Positions 6,465 through 16,244 of a stretch of DNA of 64,000 bases are shown here, piece after piece. Source of the stretch: Paenibacillus dendritiformis (GTDB taxonomy: Bacteria; Bacillota; Bacilli; Paenibacillales; Paenibacillaceae); contig NZ_AP025344.1 of NCBI RefSeq assembly GCF_021654795.1, positions 5,828,501 to 5,892,500 of the forward strand, written 5' to 3'. The position numbers and the translations under genes are program-made. The notes under the pieces were generated by a model. It ran no database searches, was not told the DNA's origin, and was given only the letters and a program-made list of their open reading frames with translations. The number at the start of each line of letters is the position of its first letter. The stretch's first letter is position 1.

Positions 6465-9338
6465 TTACCGCAGCCCGTCGAGCATCGACACGAACTCCGC
6501 CCGGGTCGCCTCCCGATCCGGAGCGAACAGGTCCTCGTCCATCCCTTGGATAAGGCCCTCCTCTTTCATGGCGGCCAGCATCGGGGCGGCCCAATGGTTC
6601 ACGGGCACGTCGCGGAACGGAGCCTCCGCCGGACGCTCCGGCTGAATGCCGAGCGCCTTGCCCATCATGACAGCCATCTCCGCCCGCTTGACCGGCAGAG
6701 CCGGACCGAAGCGGCGGTTGCCGATGCCGCCGGTGATCCCCGCCTTCGCTACCCGGGAGACATCGGCGTAGGCCCAATGCTTCGCCGGAACGTCAACGAA
6801 GGTGGGAGCTCCCTGAATGCTTCCGCCCAGCTCGAAGGCCTTGGTCAGGACGGCTGCCGCTTCGGCCCGGGTAATCTGGCGGTTCGGCCGGAACAGCGCC
6901 TCGTCATAGCCCTTGATCCACTTGGAGCGGACGGCCGTCACAATCGCATCCTGAGCCCAGTGGCCGCCGATATCCCGGAAGCCTTCAACCAACGGCTCGG
7001 TGTTGAAGGACAAACGGTAATATTTCGTGTCGAACTTCTTGTCCGTCGTCAGGCGGACATAATACGTTCCCGGCTTCAGAACGGCGCCTGCCGATATCTG
7101 CTCTAGCTTGGAGCCGCTCTGCGCGCCGGCGAGCTTCTTCTGCTCCTTCGTCATCACCGTCATGCCGACGTTCCGGTCCGTCGGAAGACTCTTCAAGGTC
7201 ACCGTGCCGTAGACCGGATTTTTGACCGTGAATTGGAACCAGTCCACATCGCTGTCTTTGTCGAACACGCCGACATATTCGGTGCCTTCGCTCATCGTGA
7301 CCGCTTCATACATCTTGTCGTTCGGTTCATTCGGATCGGTGTATTGCGTAATATAATCGACATGCAGCTTATACTCGCCCGCGACCGGCTCCGGATGCGC
7401 CGTGACGACATTCTGCACTTGAATGTAATATTTCCCCGCGGGAAGATCGGTCAGCACGGCCGATTCCGACCGCCCCTCCTTCTCTTCATCGATCCATTGC
7501 GTCCGAATATGGGAGCCGCGCACCTCCAGCGCCGGATCGATACGCACCGTATCCACGCTGACCTTCAGGCGCAGCGTGCCTTTGCGCGGCAGTTGAATCA
7601 TATACCAGTCGACATCGCCCGCATGTCCGAACGTGCCGGCAATATCCTGCGTCCGCGCCGGAATCGTGTAGGCCTGGTACTGCAGGTCATTGGATTCGAA
7701 AGGATCCTCGTAGATGAAAAACCGGGACGACAGCTTATAGGACAGCGTCTCCTTTCCCTCGTAACCTTGATGCTGGAGACGGATCATATTCAGGCCCTGC
7801 TTCACCGGAATGAGGGTCTTCTTGCCGCCTGCGTCGCTGTACGTCTTGCCTGTGCTCTGCTTCCCTTCGTAATGCGTCGCCTGAACGGTTCCTTTCCCTT
7901 GGATCCGTTCCAGCGAGAGCTGCAAGGTGCCTTCGTAAGGGGCATCGACCGCGAACCATTGGGTCCGCTTATTCGGGGCGAATACGCCGCTAAGCGACGT
8001 GTCGATAGGGAATACGCGCGCAGAGGCGCGAGTCGTATTCGTGCCGAATGCTTGCTCATCGTAAGGGATGCGAAGCGCCTCGTCCACACGCAGCAGGCCG
8101 TATCCGCTCTCCCGGTCCCAGCCTGGCGATTCGATATTCTGCGCGGTGCGGCGGAGATGCTCCCGGATCTGGTAGGGCTTCAGCGCGGGATATTTGCTCC
8201 ACAGCAGGGCGGCCGCTCCGGCCGCTTGCGGCGCAGACATCGAGGTTCCTTCCTCCGCCTTGTAGCCGCCGCCGAGCGCTGTCGTAAAGACATGCCACGG
8301 AGCGACCAGATCGACCTCCGGCCCCGTGTTCGACCGCGGCTCTACCAATAGATCGGGCGAGCTTCCCCCGACAGCCAGCACAGTCGGATAGGCCGCCGGA
8401 TATTTGACCTCCACCTTCTCCTGGTAGCGCAAGCCGTCATTGCCCGTGGCCGCGACGAGCAGCACGCCCTTTTTCTCGGCGTAACTCACGATATCTTCCA
8501 TATATTTCGAATAACGATACAATCCCACTGACATGACAACGATTTTGGCTCCGTGATCGACCGCGTACAATATGCCGGCGCCTAACTTGTCTTCGTCCCC
8601 GTAGCCTTGCGCATCCAATGCCTTGATCGGCATGATCTTCGCGTTCCACAGCACCCCTGCGGTACCCTTGCCGTTATTGCCCACGGAGGCGAGCACGCCC
8701 GCCACGCTGGTGCCATGGCCGTTATCGTCCTGAGGCAGCCCCGCTTCCAGCAGATTCGTGCCTTTGACGAGATTGGGCTTCAGATCAGGGTGGTTCAGGT
8801 CCACTCCGGTATCTACCAGCGCGATCGTAATGCTCGAGTTGCCCTTGACCTGACCCCACGCCTTATCCGCTCCGATCTGCCGCAAGTACTTCTGCTGGGA
8901 ATAGAGCGGATCATTGGGCTTGACGGCCGCGTTCAGCGTCTGGACAGACTGATTCGGTTGAACATATTCAACATGCTCCGACTGTCTCAGCAGCTCCAGC
9001 CAATCCCCGGCGGCGTCCGCTTGCTGCGGCTTGACGATCGAAATATTGACGGCCTGCTGCTCGCTTACGATTTGGCTGTTCGCCAGCAGCCGATCATCGT
9101 AATGTCCATTTTTCCATTTTACAATCCAGGAGTCGGCTGCCTCTTCCTTCGCGGCGCTTTCCCGCCGCATCTCGCTTAAGGAGAGAAGATTGCCGTCCGT
9201 CCCTGCCCGGTCGACCGGCCGCAGATTACGAATCTCTGTCTGCAGCGGAGTCAAGGAGTTCACCAGGACAAGCAAGGCCAAGGCTGCAACCAACATCGAT
9301 CCGACGGCTGTTCGCCATCGTGTCTTCATAACTTTCAT
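6465..9338 (-). CDS. Secreted subtilisin-like S8 protease with PPC and SLH domains
   Basis: About 957 residues. Domains in order: signal peptide (first 35 or so), an I9-like propeptide region, the S8 catalytic domain with DTGVD (Asp), NGHGTSVAG (His) and GTSMSAPQAAG (Ser), then two bacterial pre-peptidase C-terminal domains (each starting with E/D-P-x-E-x-ND and containing DVDW), and three SLH repeats at the C-terminus (FRDIGGHWA, FVDVPAKHWA, FRDVPVNHWA). The protein should be exported and held on the cell wall through the SLH domains. The start is uncertain: a GTG at 9371 and ATGs at 9338 and 9329 are in frame, and none has a clean ribosome site. The ATG at 9338 gives a compact signal peptide. 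It has its own strong promoter. The gene interrupts the otherwise Bacillus-like order between nuo and murA. Confidence 0.92.
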   Translation of the reverse strand: MKVMKTRWRTAVGSMLVAALALLVLVNSLTPLQTEIRNLRPVDRAGTDGNLLSLSEMRRESAAKEEAADSWIVKWKNGHYDDRLLANSQIVSEQQAVNISIVKPQQADAAGDWLELLRQSEHVEYVQPNQSVQTLNAAVKPNDPLYSQQKYLRQIGADKAWGQVKGNSSITIALVDTGVDLNHPDLKPNLVKGTNLLEAGLPQDDNGHGTSVAGVLASVGNNGKGTAGVLWNAKIMPIKALDAQGYGDEDKLGAGILYAVDHGAKIVVMSVGLYRYSKYMEDIVSYAEKKGVLLVAATGNDGLRYQEKVEVKYPAAYPTVLAVGGSSPDLLVEPRSNTGPEVDLVAPWHVFTTALGGGYKAEEGTSMSAPQAAGAAALLWSKYPALKPYQIREHLRRTAQNIESPGWDRESGYGLLRVDEALRIPYDEQAFGTNTTRASARVFPIDTSLSGVFAPNKRTQWFAVDAPYEGTLQLSLERIQGKGTVQATHYEGKQSTGKTYSDAGGKKTLIPVKQGLNMIRLQHQGYEGKETLSYKLSSRFFIYEDPFESNDLQYQAYTIPARTQDIAGTFGHAGDVDWYMIQLPRKGTLRLKVSVDTVRIDPALEVRGSHIRTQWIDEEKEGRSESAVLTDLPAGKYYIQVQNVVTAHPEPVAGEYKLHVDYITQYTDPNEPNDKMYEAVTMSEGTEYVGVFDKDSDVDWFQFTVKNPVYGTVTLKSLPTDRNVGMTVMTKEQKKLAGAQSGSKLEQISAGAVLKPGTYYVRLTTDKKFDTKYYRLSFNTEPLVEGFRDIGGHWAQDAIVTAVRSKWIKGYDEALFRPNRQITRAEAAAVLTKAFELGGSIQGAPTFVDVPAKHWAYADVSRVAKAGITGGIGNRRFGPALPVKRAEMAVMMGKALGIQPERPAEAPFRDVPVNHWAAPMLAAMKEEGLIQGMDEDLFAPDREATRAEFVSMLDGLR

Positions 9339-9391
9339 CCCATTCCAATCATTCAGGTTATGCACGGGCACCGTGCCTCATTCAGAGGATG

Positions 9392-9420
9392 ATTAAACCA
9401 GACCATCACCCTGCTGTCAA
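9392..9420 (-). promoter_or_regulatory. Sigma-A promoter of the S8 protease gene
   Basis: On the minus strand TTGACA, a 17-base spacer and TTTAAT, about 55 bases before the likely ATG. This is a near-consensus vegetative promoter. Confidence 0.8.
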
Positions 9421-9883
9421 TCGGTAAACCTTGCTTGTTGACAGAACATTCCTGTCCGCCATGCCATTCGCCATGGAACCCATTGCTATTGTAAGGGATG
9501 CCGAATGACTGCACAAGGCGTCGTAAGATATATAAGATTCGTCACATGAAAAGGACAATCCTTTATTTAAAGCCAATATAGTTCCTTGGACCTATTATCA
9601 ACAAATTCCGCATCAACGGGCTCGCAAGCCCGCCTCTTCACCATTGTTTTTGGATGGAAAACTAACCCCTCGTTCCCCGCCTCCCGGATAAAAAAACTTC
9701 GCCTGTACGGCAATTTCATGCGGGGGACTAACTGGCTTCATGCCGGATCAGCCTGCTTCATGCACGGACCCGCTAGCCCTAACTTAACCTGTTCTGCCTT
9801 CCCCGGCCCCGCCCTATCTAAAATTAAGAAAGTCCAAGGGATGTTTCGGAACTTCATTAGGACTTGTCTCTCATTTAGAAAGA
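9421..9883. other. Non-coding region between the S8 protease and the dispersed repeat
   Basis: About 460 bp. A 102-codon plus-strand frame spans part of it but has no ribosome site, no family resemblance and poor composition, so it is not called. No RNA motif was recognised. It precedes the repeat at 9884. Confidence 0.5.
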
Positions 9884-10234
9884 AATGGATTTAAAACGCT
9901 CGGAGTGTCAAGTTTTGCTTAGGAAATTGGACAATCCCCGCCCCTTCGTAAAAAAGGGGGCCAGCGGACTGAAGATTCCACGATTTCTTCAGACACGTCG
10001 ATTCGGTAAGCAAAATCCTGCGTAAATACAGCAATTCGATAGGCACGGCTTCAGCTAAAAGAGAATCCTGCAAAACTGCAGCAATTTCACCCGTTTGGCT
10101 CCGGCTTGGAGCACAACGGCCTAAAATGATGTAGATTTGCAGCATTTCCTCGGGATGCGGACTCATTGAACCGAAATTCCTGTAAAATAGCAGCAATTCC
10201 CTCCACACGTTCAAGCCCGAGGAGGAACCGATGC
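9884..10234. repeat. Dispersed repeat, modules A and B joined
   Basis: Module A (about 9884-9973) and module B (about 9976-10234) each recur near 46.7-47.2 kb (A at 47114-47209, B at 46705-46964). By hand alignment about 200 bases of module B differ at roughly 29 positions from the other copy. Module B is built from four quasi-repeats of about 24 bases resembling CCTGCNNAAATNCAGCAATT, spaced 30-65 bases apart. A minus-strand frame of 107 codons runs through it, with peptides such as ELLLFYRNF and EMLQIYIIL. However, most differences from the other copy change amino acids, which argues against a real protein. Confidence 0.8.
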
Positions 10235-10280
10235 CCTCAGTAGGCGATGATGCTCCAAAAATAGTTAAATTCTAAATACC

Positions 10281-10316
10281 CAAAAAGCCCCTGAACCTGG
10301 TGCCCAGGTTCAGGAG
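10281..10316 (-). terminator. Terminator of the nuo operon
   Basis: A perfect 11-bp stem (CCTGAACCTGG with CCAGGTTCAGG, three-base loop) lies 17 bases after the nuoN stop and is followed on the minus strand by GGGGCTTTTTGGG. Confidence 0.9.
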
Positions 10317-10332
10317 CCCTAATGGCTCATTT

Positions 10333-11877
10333 TTATCTCACCAGCAGATCGGCCCCGATCGAGAAGACCCGGCCCAGCGCATGGATGACCGGATTCGGGA
10401 ATGCCCCGAGGCCGACAATCGCGAGCACACAGACGACGATGACGAGACCTTGCGTCCATGGAATGCGGACCGCCTCCTCATTATCCCCGCGCATATACAT
10501 CTGGCGAATAAAGCCGAAGTAGAAGTAGAACGAGACAACGCTCGTGACCATCATGACGATGGCGATCCAGAGCGTGTGCGATGCAATCGCCCCGAGAATA
10601 ATGAACAGCTTCCCGAAGAAGCCCGCGGTAACCGGAATGCCGGCCAGCGACAAGACCATCACCGTCATGGCGACGGCCAGCCACGGCGAACGGTAGTAGA
10701 GGCCCGCATAGCCGCTTAGTTCGTCATGGCCGGAGGACCGTTCCACAACCATATGAACGGCAAAAGCCCCGAAGGTCATCAACAAATACGCGATAAGATA
10801 ATAAATGAATTCCGCGAAATTCGACGCGTGCAGATGCTGGCCGAACAAGTTCAGACTGACCGGAACCAGAAGATAGCCCGCGTTCGCGATTCCGGACAAG
10901 GCAAGCAGCCGCTTCACGTTGGCCTGGCGCAGCGCCATCGTCGTCCCGACGATCATGGACAAGGCTGCGATAGACAGCAAGATCGTCGACAGGTCCGAAT
11001 AGATGGCCATATTCTGACCCAGACCGAGGTACATGCTGTAGAACATGCGGAATACGACAGCTATCGTCGCCGCCTTGGACACGACGCCCAGAAAGGCGGA
11101 TATCGGCGTCGGCGCCCCCTGGTATACATCCGGGGCCCAGGCGTGGAACGGAGCCGCCGCGATTTTGAAGCCGAAGCCGACGATCATCAGGATGAAGCTG
11201 ACATAAATGAGCGCCTCGAACCCGGCGCTTCGATCGGCCAGCGCATGGGCGATTCCATTGAAAGCCGTGCTTCCGCTAATCCCGTAGAGGAATGACATGC
11301 CGTATAAAATAAAGGCCGAAGCGACGCTTCCGAGCACCGTATACTTGAAGGCGCTCTCCGTTGATTTGCTGTCGTGCTTTTTCATCGCCACCAAAATATA
11401 CGATGTGATGCTAAGCAGCTCCAAGCCGACATAAAGCGTAAGCAGATCGCCGGAGGAAGCCATCATCATGCCTCCGATCGCGGCCGGAAGGAGCAGATAG
11501 TAATACTCTCCCCGGTTCGGCAGCTCTTCCTTGCGCAGATTGCCCAGACTCATCATGATGACGAACCCGACGCCAATCAGAATGATGGCCTTCATTATCA
11601 GCGCGAAGCCGTCGATGCGATAGCTGTGTTCCAGCAGTTGCACCGCCTGCGCCGTCTCTGCCGTCAGCTTCGCCCGCTGATATAGCTTGAGCAGGACGAA
11701 GCCAAGCGACACGGCGACGGCCATCAGCGAGAGCACGCCCATGACGTCGCGGTGGATCCGGCGGGGAAGAGCCAAGTCAATGAGCGAGATGACAATGGCC
11801 GCAATGACTAGCGTAAGCTCAGGCGCCAGCAGTGCGAGATCGGCCAAATGCAGCAGTTGAACATGCGGCGTTTCCAT
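10333..11877 (-). CDS. nuoN: NADH-quinone oxidoreductase subunit N
   Basis: A 514-residue antiporter-like membrane subunit of complex I, with about 14 hydrophobic helices and the proton-translocating core segment that includes FKIAAAPFHAWAPDVYQGAPTP. It is one of three Mrp-related pumping subunits (with NuoL and NuoM). It is the last gene of the operon, four bases after nuoM, preceded by GAGGGGG and followed by a strong terminator. Confidence 0.95.
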   Translation of the reverse strand: METPHVQLLHLADLALLAPELTLVIAAIVISLIDLALPRRIHRDVMGVLSLMAVAVSLGFVLLKLYQRAKLTAETAQAVQLLEHSYRIDGFALIMKAIILIGVGFVIMMSLGNLRKEELPNRGEYYYLLLPAAIGGMMMASSGDLLTLYVGLELLSITSYILVAMKKHDSKSTESAFKYTVLGSVASAFILYGMSFLYGISGSTAFNGIAHALADRSAGFEALIYVSFILMIVGFGFKIAAAPFHAWAPDVYQGAPTPISAFLGVVSKAATIAVVFRMFYSMYLGLGQNMAIYSDLSTILLSIAALSMIVGTTMALRQANVKRLLALSGIANAGYLLVPVSLNLFGQHLHASNFAEFIYYLIAYLLMTFGAFAVHMVVERSSGHDELSGYAGLYYRSPWLAVAMTVMVLSLAGIPVTAGFFGKLFIILGAIASHTLWIAIVMMVTSVVSFYFYFGFIRQMYMRGDNEEAVRIPWTQGLVIVVCVLAIVGLGAFPNPVIHALGRVFSIGADLLVR

Positions 11878-11881
11878 GAGC

Positions 11882-13495
11882 CTACCCCCTCACCTTGAAT
11901 AATTCGATCATTTGCCCGACGCTATTGTCTATCGGGTCGGTTACGAAGGACGGGAACAGACCGATAAGGACAATGCATGCGGTCAGCACCATTATCGGAA
12001 TCGCCTCCGCCAGCCGCGCATCCTTCAGCCCCTCGAAGCGGGCATCGATCGGCCCGTACGAGATGGCCAGCACCCCGCGGAGCACATAGACGGCGCTGAA
12101 GATGACCCCGAGCGCTCCGAGTATCGCGGCCCAGGATGCGGTACCGTACAGCCCGAGCAAGGTCAGCAGCTCCGCGACGAAGCCGGACAGCCCCGGCAAG
12201 CCAAGCGAAGCCAGACCGGCCAGGAGCAGAATCCCGCATAAGAACGGCATGCTCTTCGCCAGGCCGCCCAGTTCCCCGATGCGCGTCGTGCCCGTTCGCT
12301 CGCTAAGACTGCCGACGAGCAGGAAGAACAGGGCCGAGATGAAGCCGTGCGACACCATCTGAACGACTGCGCCCTGTATGCCCAGCTCGTTCATCGCCGC
12401 GACGCCGAGCAGCACGAAGCCCATATGGCTGATGCTGGAATACGCCAGCAGCAGACGCAGCTCCCGCTGCCGGAATGCCAATACCGCACCGTACAGCACA
12501 TTAATTACGCCGAGCACGGCCAACACGGCCGCCCAGGATGAAGTCTCGCGAGGCAGCAGCGCCGCACCGAATTGGACGAGCCCGTAAGCTCCCATTTTCA
12601 ACAAAATCCCCGAGTGAAGCATGACGACCGGAGCCGGAGCTTCGGCATGCACCTTCAGCATCCACGTATGGAACGGGAAAAACGGCAGCTTGATGCCGAA
12701 GGCGATCAGCAGCAGCACGAACACCGTCGTCTTCATTCCCGCGGTCAGATAAAAGACGCTGTAGTCCGCCTGATTGACGTAAGCTGACGCGCTTCCCAGA
12801 TTGTCCATAATGACATTCAGGTTGCTGCTGTAGATATAGTGGCCGCCATCCGGGAAGTCGGGATGGTTCGCGAAGCCCGCGGTTACCGTCAGCATGACGA
12901 AGGCTACGAGCAGCAAGGCCGAACCGAGCCCGTTATAGACGAGGAAGCGGTTCGCCGCCTTCTCCCGGTGCATCAATCCCCATATGCCGATCAGGAAAAA
13001 CGTCGGCACGAGCGTCCATTCGAAGAACATGAAGAACAGGAGCAAATCCCGCGCCAGGAAGACGCCAATCATTCCGACCTCAAGCAAAAGAAAAAGAATG
13101 TAATACGTTTTCCATCTTTTTTTGATGCCCAATGAAGCGATAGCAGCCATCGAGGCCACAATCGTCGTCATGACGACGAGCGGCAGCGACAGACCGTCAA
13201 TGGCCAAATGATAATCGATATTGAACGACCAGGATTGAATGCCGCTGGCGATCTCCAGGTTCAGCGGAAGAGAGATCCAAGCGTATTGCTCGGTTAAAGA
13301 CGCTCCCTTATCGACCAAATCGTAGATGCCGTACACCGTGAGCGCCAAGATGAGCGGCAGGAAGGTCGCCGCGATGCCGATGAACCGAATCGCGCGCGCG
13401 CAGCCCTTCGGCACGAACAGCAAAATCAGCACGCCTAACAGCGGAGAGAAGGTCAGCAGTGACAATAAGGGCAGCGATGTAAGCCCGTTTACCAT
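11882..13495 (-). CDS. nuoM: NADH-quinone oxidoreductase subunit M
   Basis: A 537-residue antiporter-like membrane subunit. The family segment KLPFFPFHTWMLKVHAEAP is visible near the middle, with the conserved lysine and His/Trp residues of the proton path; a further motif is LLAYSSISHMGFVLLG. AAGGAGG precedes the ATG. The stop codon of nuoL lies directly before it, so translation is probably coupled. Confidence 0.95.
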   Translation of the reverse strand: MVNGLTSLPLLSLLTFSPLLGVLILLFVPKGCARAIRFIGIAATFLPLILALTVYGIYDLVDKGASLTEQYAWISLPLNLEIASGIQSWSFNIDYHLAIDGLSLPLVVMTTIVASMAAIASLGIKKRWKTYYILFLLLEVGMIGVFLARDLLLFFMFFEWTLVPTFFLIGIWGLMHREKAANRFLVYNGLGSALLLVAFVMLTVTAGFANHPDFPDGGHYIYSSNLNVIMDNLGSASAYVNQADYSVFYLTAGMKTTVFVLLLIAFGIKLPFFPFHTWMLKVHAEAPAPVVMLHSGILLKMGAYGLVQFGAALLPRETSSWAAVLAVLGVINVLYGAVLAFRQRELRLLLAYSSISHMGFVLLGVAAMNELGIQGAVVQMVSHGFISALFFLLVGSLSERTGTTRIGELGGLAKSMPFLCGILLLAGLASLGLPGLSGFVAELLTLLGLYGTASWAAILGALGVIFSAVYVLRGVLAISYGPIDARFEGLKDARLAEAIPIMVLTACIVLIGLFPSFVTDPIDNSVGQMIELFKVRG

Positions 13496-15391
13496 TTACC
13501 AGAACCTCCTTCCGAGCGCCAGGATGAACACGATCAGCGCAGCGAATCCGAACAGCGACATCAGCCCGTAGGTCTGGATCTGCCCGTTCTGCAGCCGGGT
13601 CCCCGTCTTGCCGATGCCAATGGCCGTTCCCGATACAAGCCGGACAATTCCGGCGACAATCCATTTATCGAACGCCTGCAGGATGCGGCCGAGACCGGCA
13701 AGCGAGCGGACGAAGACGATCTCGTACATCTCGTCGATATAGTACTTGTTCGCCACAAGCCGATAGAACGGATTGGCCGCTTCCCGCGTACCGCCGCGGC
13801 GGCTTCCGCGCGGTCCGTACCAAATATATCCCAACCCGATGCCGAGCACGCCCGCCAGCACCGATATGATCATGGCTGCCGCATGAACGGAGGAGCCCGG
13901 TTCATCCGCGTTCAGCCACGTGCCGAACGCGCCGCTGAACGGAGTATGAACGAAGCCGGCGACAGCGGCCAGCACGGCCAAGACGACGAGCGGGAATGTC
14001 ATGGAAGCCGGAGCTTCGCGGACGCTCTCCGCATCCGAATCGGCGGCCGCCGAACCGGTGAAGACCAGGAAGAACAATCTCGCCATATAAAAGGCGGTAA
14101 TGAATACGGTGACGGCTCCAACGATGAAGAGCAGCATATTTTGTTCCCAAGCGGCCCCCAGAATGGCGTCCTTGGACCAGAAGCCGGACAGCGGCGGAAT
14201 GCCGGACAGCGCCAGGGCGCCGATGGCGAAGGTCCAGGCCGTCACCTTCATCCGGTTCCCCAAGCCACCCATGCGGAAGATATCCTGTGTATGTATGGCG
14301 TGAATGACACTGCCTGCCCCGAGGAACAGCAGCGCCTTGAAGAAGGCATGGGTGAACAGATGAAATATCCCGGCCGTAACCGCCCCGAGCCCGAGCGCCA
14401 TCATCATATAGCCGAGCTGGCTGACGGTGGAATAGGCCAAAATCCGCTTCATATCCCGCTGCGCCGCGGCAATCGATGCCGCGAAGATCGCGGTGAAGCC
14501 GCCTACCCCCGCCACGATCATCATCGCCGTCGGCGAGAGCGAGAAAATAGCAAAGGTCCGGGCGACCAAATATACGCCAGCCGCAACCATGGTCGCCGCG
14601 TGAATCAGCGCGGAGATGGGCGTCGGCCCCTCCATCGCGTCCGGAAGCCATGTATGCAGCGGGAACTGGCCGGATTTGCCGACGGCTCCCAGGAAGATCA
14701 GCGCGGCAAGCCAAGTGCCCAAGCCGGCGGAGATGCCATGCTGCGCCATGGAATCGGCATTGGCGAACACGTTCCCGATCATCGTAAAATCAAGCGCATG
14801 GTTCGGCATATGCCAGAACAGAATGAGAATCGCGACCAGCAGCCCGACATCGCCGATGCGGGTCACGATGAAGGCTTTTTTGGCGGCGGCGCGCGCCGCA
14901 GGCCGCTCATACCAGAAGCCGATCAGGAGAAAGGAACAGACCCCGACCAGTTCCCAGAAAATATAAAGCTGAATCAGGTTCGGCGACAGGACAAGTCCAA
15001 GCATGGCGCCCGTGAACAGAGCGATGTACGCATAGAACACCGTCTGCCGCTCGTCGTCCTCCATATAGGCTTTGGAATACATATTGACCAGCGTGCTAAC
15101 CAGCGTGACAATCACGAGCATCAGCGCATTGAGATTCGTAACGTCAAATCCGAACTCGAGACGGATATCGCCGACGCGGAACCATTCGAAGCTGCGGGTG
15201 TAGTCGTCAGGCGCTCCTGTCATCCGCTCCCACAGGATGAGGATGGACAGTACGCATGCCGCGAACGAGCTGAAGACGCCGAGCGTGACGGCAGCACCTT
15301 TCATCTGGCGGCCGAATGCCGTCAGCACGAGGAACGCGAGCAGCGGAATGACCGGGATAATCCATGCATATTGCGACAAGACGGATTCCAT
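13496..15391 (-). CDS. nuoL: NADH-quinone oxidoreductase subunit L
   Basis: The largest pumping subunit, 631 residues, with about 16 membrane segments and the long C-terminal amphipathic helix region typical of NuoL. The core motif KSGQFPLHTWLPDAMEGPTP and the segment LAYSTVSQLGYMMMALG are clear. It starts at an ATG after AAGGAGGATACG. It lies between nuoK and nuoM in the canonical order. Confidence 0.96.
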   Translation of the reverse strand: MESVLSQYAWIIPVIPLLAFLVLTAFGRQMKGAAVTLGVFSSFAACVLSILILWERMTGAPDDYTRSFEWFRVGDIRLEFGFDVTNLNALMLVIVTLVSTLVNMYSKAYMEDDERQTVFYAYIALFTGAMLGLVLSPNLIQLYIFWELVGVCSFLLIGFWYERPAARAAAKKAFIVTRIGDVGLLVAILILFWHMPNHALDFTMIGNVFANADSMAQHGISAGLGTWLAALIFLGAVGKSGQFPLHTWLPDAMEGPTPISALIHAATMVAAGVYLVARTFAIFSLSPTAMMIVAGVGGFTAIFAASIAAAQRDMKRILAYSTVSQLGYMMMALGLGAVTAGIFHLFTHAFFKALLFLGAGSVIHAIHTQDIFRMGGLGNRMKVTAWTFAIGALALSGIPPLSGFWSKDAILGAAWEQNMLLFIVGAVTVFITAFYMARLFFLVFTGSAAADSDAESVREAPASMTFPLVVLAVLAAVAGFVHTPFSGAFGTWLNADEPGSSVHAAAMIISVLAGVLGIGLGYIWYGPRGSRRGGTREAANPFYRLVANKYYIDEMYEIVFVRSLAGLGRILQAFDKWIVAGIVRLVSGTAIGIGKTGTRLQNGQIQTYGLMSLFGFAALIVFILALGRRFW

Positions 15392-15410
15392 TGTCGTATC
15401 CTCCTTACGG

Positions 15411-15722
15411 TTATCTCTTCAATTCGTTGTATTCGTCCACGTTAGCCGTGCCGCGGTTCCGGTACAACGCGATTAGAATGGCGACGCCGACCGCCGCTTC
15501 CGCCGCGGCGACGGCAATCGTGAAGAGCGAGAAGATCTGGCCCTTCAGGTTCGGCACGACCCCATACTTGGAAAAGGCAATCAAGTTCAGATTGGCCGCA
15601 TTCAGCATCAGTTCGATGGACAGCAGCACGATGACGGCATTGCGCTTCGTCAGCACCCCGAACAATCCGATGCAGAACAGGATGGCTGCCAGCGTAAGAT
15701 AGGAAGCCAGCATGCTACCCAT
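15411..15722 (-). CDS. nuoK: NADH-quinone oxidoreductase subunit K
   Basis: A 103-residue, three-helix membrane subunit with the conserved buried glutamate in VLLSIELMLNAANLNL. AAGGAGG precedes the ATG, which begins immediately after the nuoJ stop. Length and sequence are typical of the family. Confidence 0.96.
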   Translation of the reverse strand: MGSMLASYLTLAAILFCIGLFGVLTKRNAVIVLLSIELMLNAANLNLIAFSKYGVVPNLKGQIFSLFTIAVAAAEAAVGVAILIALYRNRGTANVDEYNELKR

Positions 15723-16244
15723 TTAATCCGCCTCCTTCTTCGCAAGCACGATCGCCCCGATAAATGCGACGGTCAACAGCACCGACAGCAGCTCGAACGG
15801 GATGACATGCTCCGTGAATATCTGCTTCCCGAGCTGAAGCGTATTGTTCTGGGCCAGCCCGGCCGGCTCAGGCGCGGGAAAGTCGGTGCCGCGTATCGTA
15901 AAGAACAGCACCCCGAACAAGGCCAGACAGCCAAGGGCGGCCAATGTCTCCCTCAGCGGGCGCGATACCTCCTCGTCCTGACGATCATGCCGGGTCATCA
16001 TAATGCCGAAGATCATCAGAATCGAGATGGCTCCCGTGTAGACCAGCACCTGGACGAAGGCGACGAACTCGGCTTCCAGCATAACGAAAATGCCCGCGAG
16101 CCCGAGAAAAGCGAAGGCCAGCGACACGACCATATGAACGACCTTCGTAAAATTGAGCATCAATACGGATCCGGTAATGATGCAAATGGCAAGCACGAAG
16201 AAGGCTACCGTTTCTCCCGTCCACTCGATGGAGAAGTTAAACAT
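15723..16244 (-). CDS. nuoJ: NADH-quinone oxidoreductase subunit J
   Basis: A 173-residue subunit with five hydrophobic helices; the third contains the conserved pattern EAEFVAFVQVLVYTGAISIL. It overlaps the end of nuoI by eight bases, so it is probably translated by coupling. It belongs to the membrane arm near the quinone site. Confidence 0.95.
   Translation of the reverse strand: MFNFSIEWTGETVAFFVLAICIITGSVLMLNFTKVVHMVVSLAFAFLGLAGIFVMLEAEFVAFVQVLVYTGAISILMIFGIMMTRHDRQDEEVSRPLRETLAALGCLALFGVLFFTIRGTDFPAPEPAGLAQNNTLQLGKQIFTEHVIPFELLSVLLTVAFIGAIVLAKKEAD

Noticed and set aside
9586..9894. 102-codon plus-strand frame in the non-coding region before nuo
   Set aside because: No ribosome site, no hydrophobic or domain pattern, and it runs into the dispersed repeat.
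9891..10214. 107-codon minus-strand frame through repeat modules A and B
   Set aside because: Follows the DNA repeat; differences from the second copy are mostly non-synonymous, so a real protein is unlikely.
13883..15445. 520-codon plus-strand frame opposite nuoL
   Set aside because: It is an antisense shadow caused by high GC and codon bias of nuoL; composition is Arg/Gly/Gln-rich with no domain.
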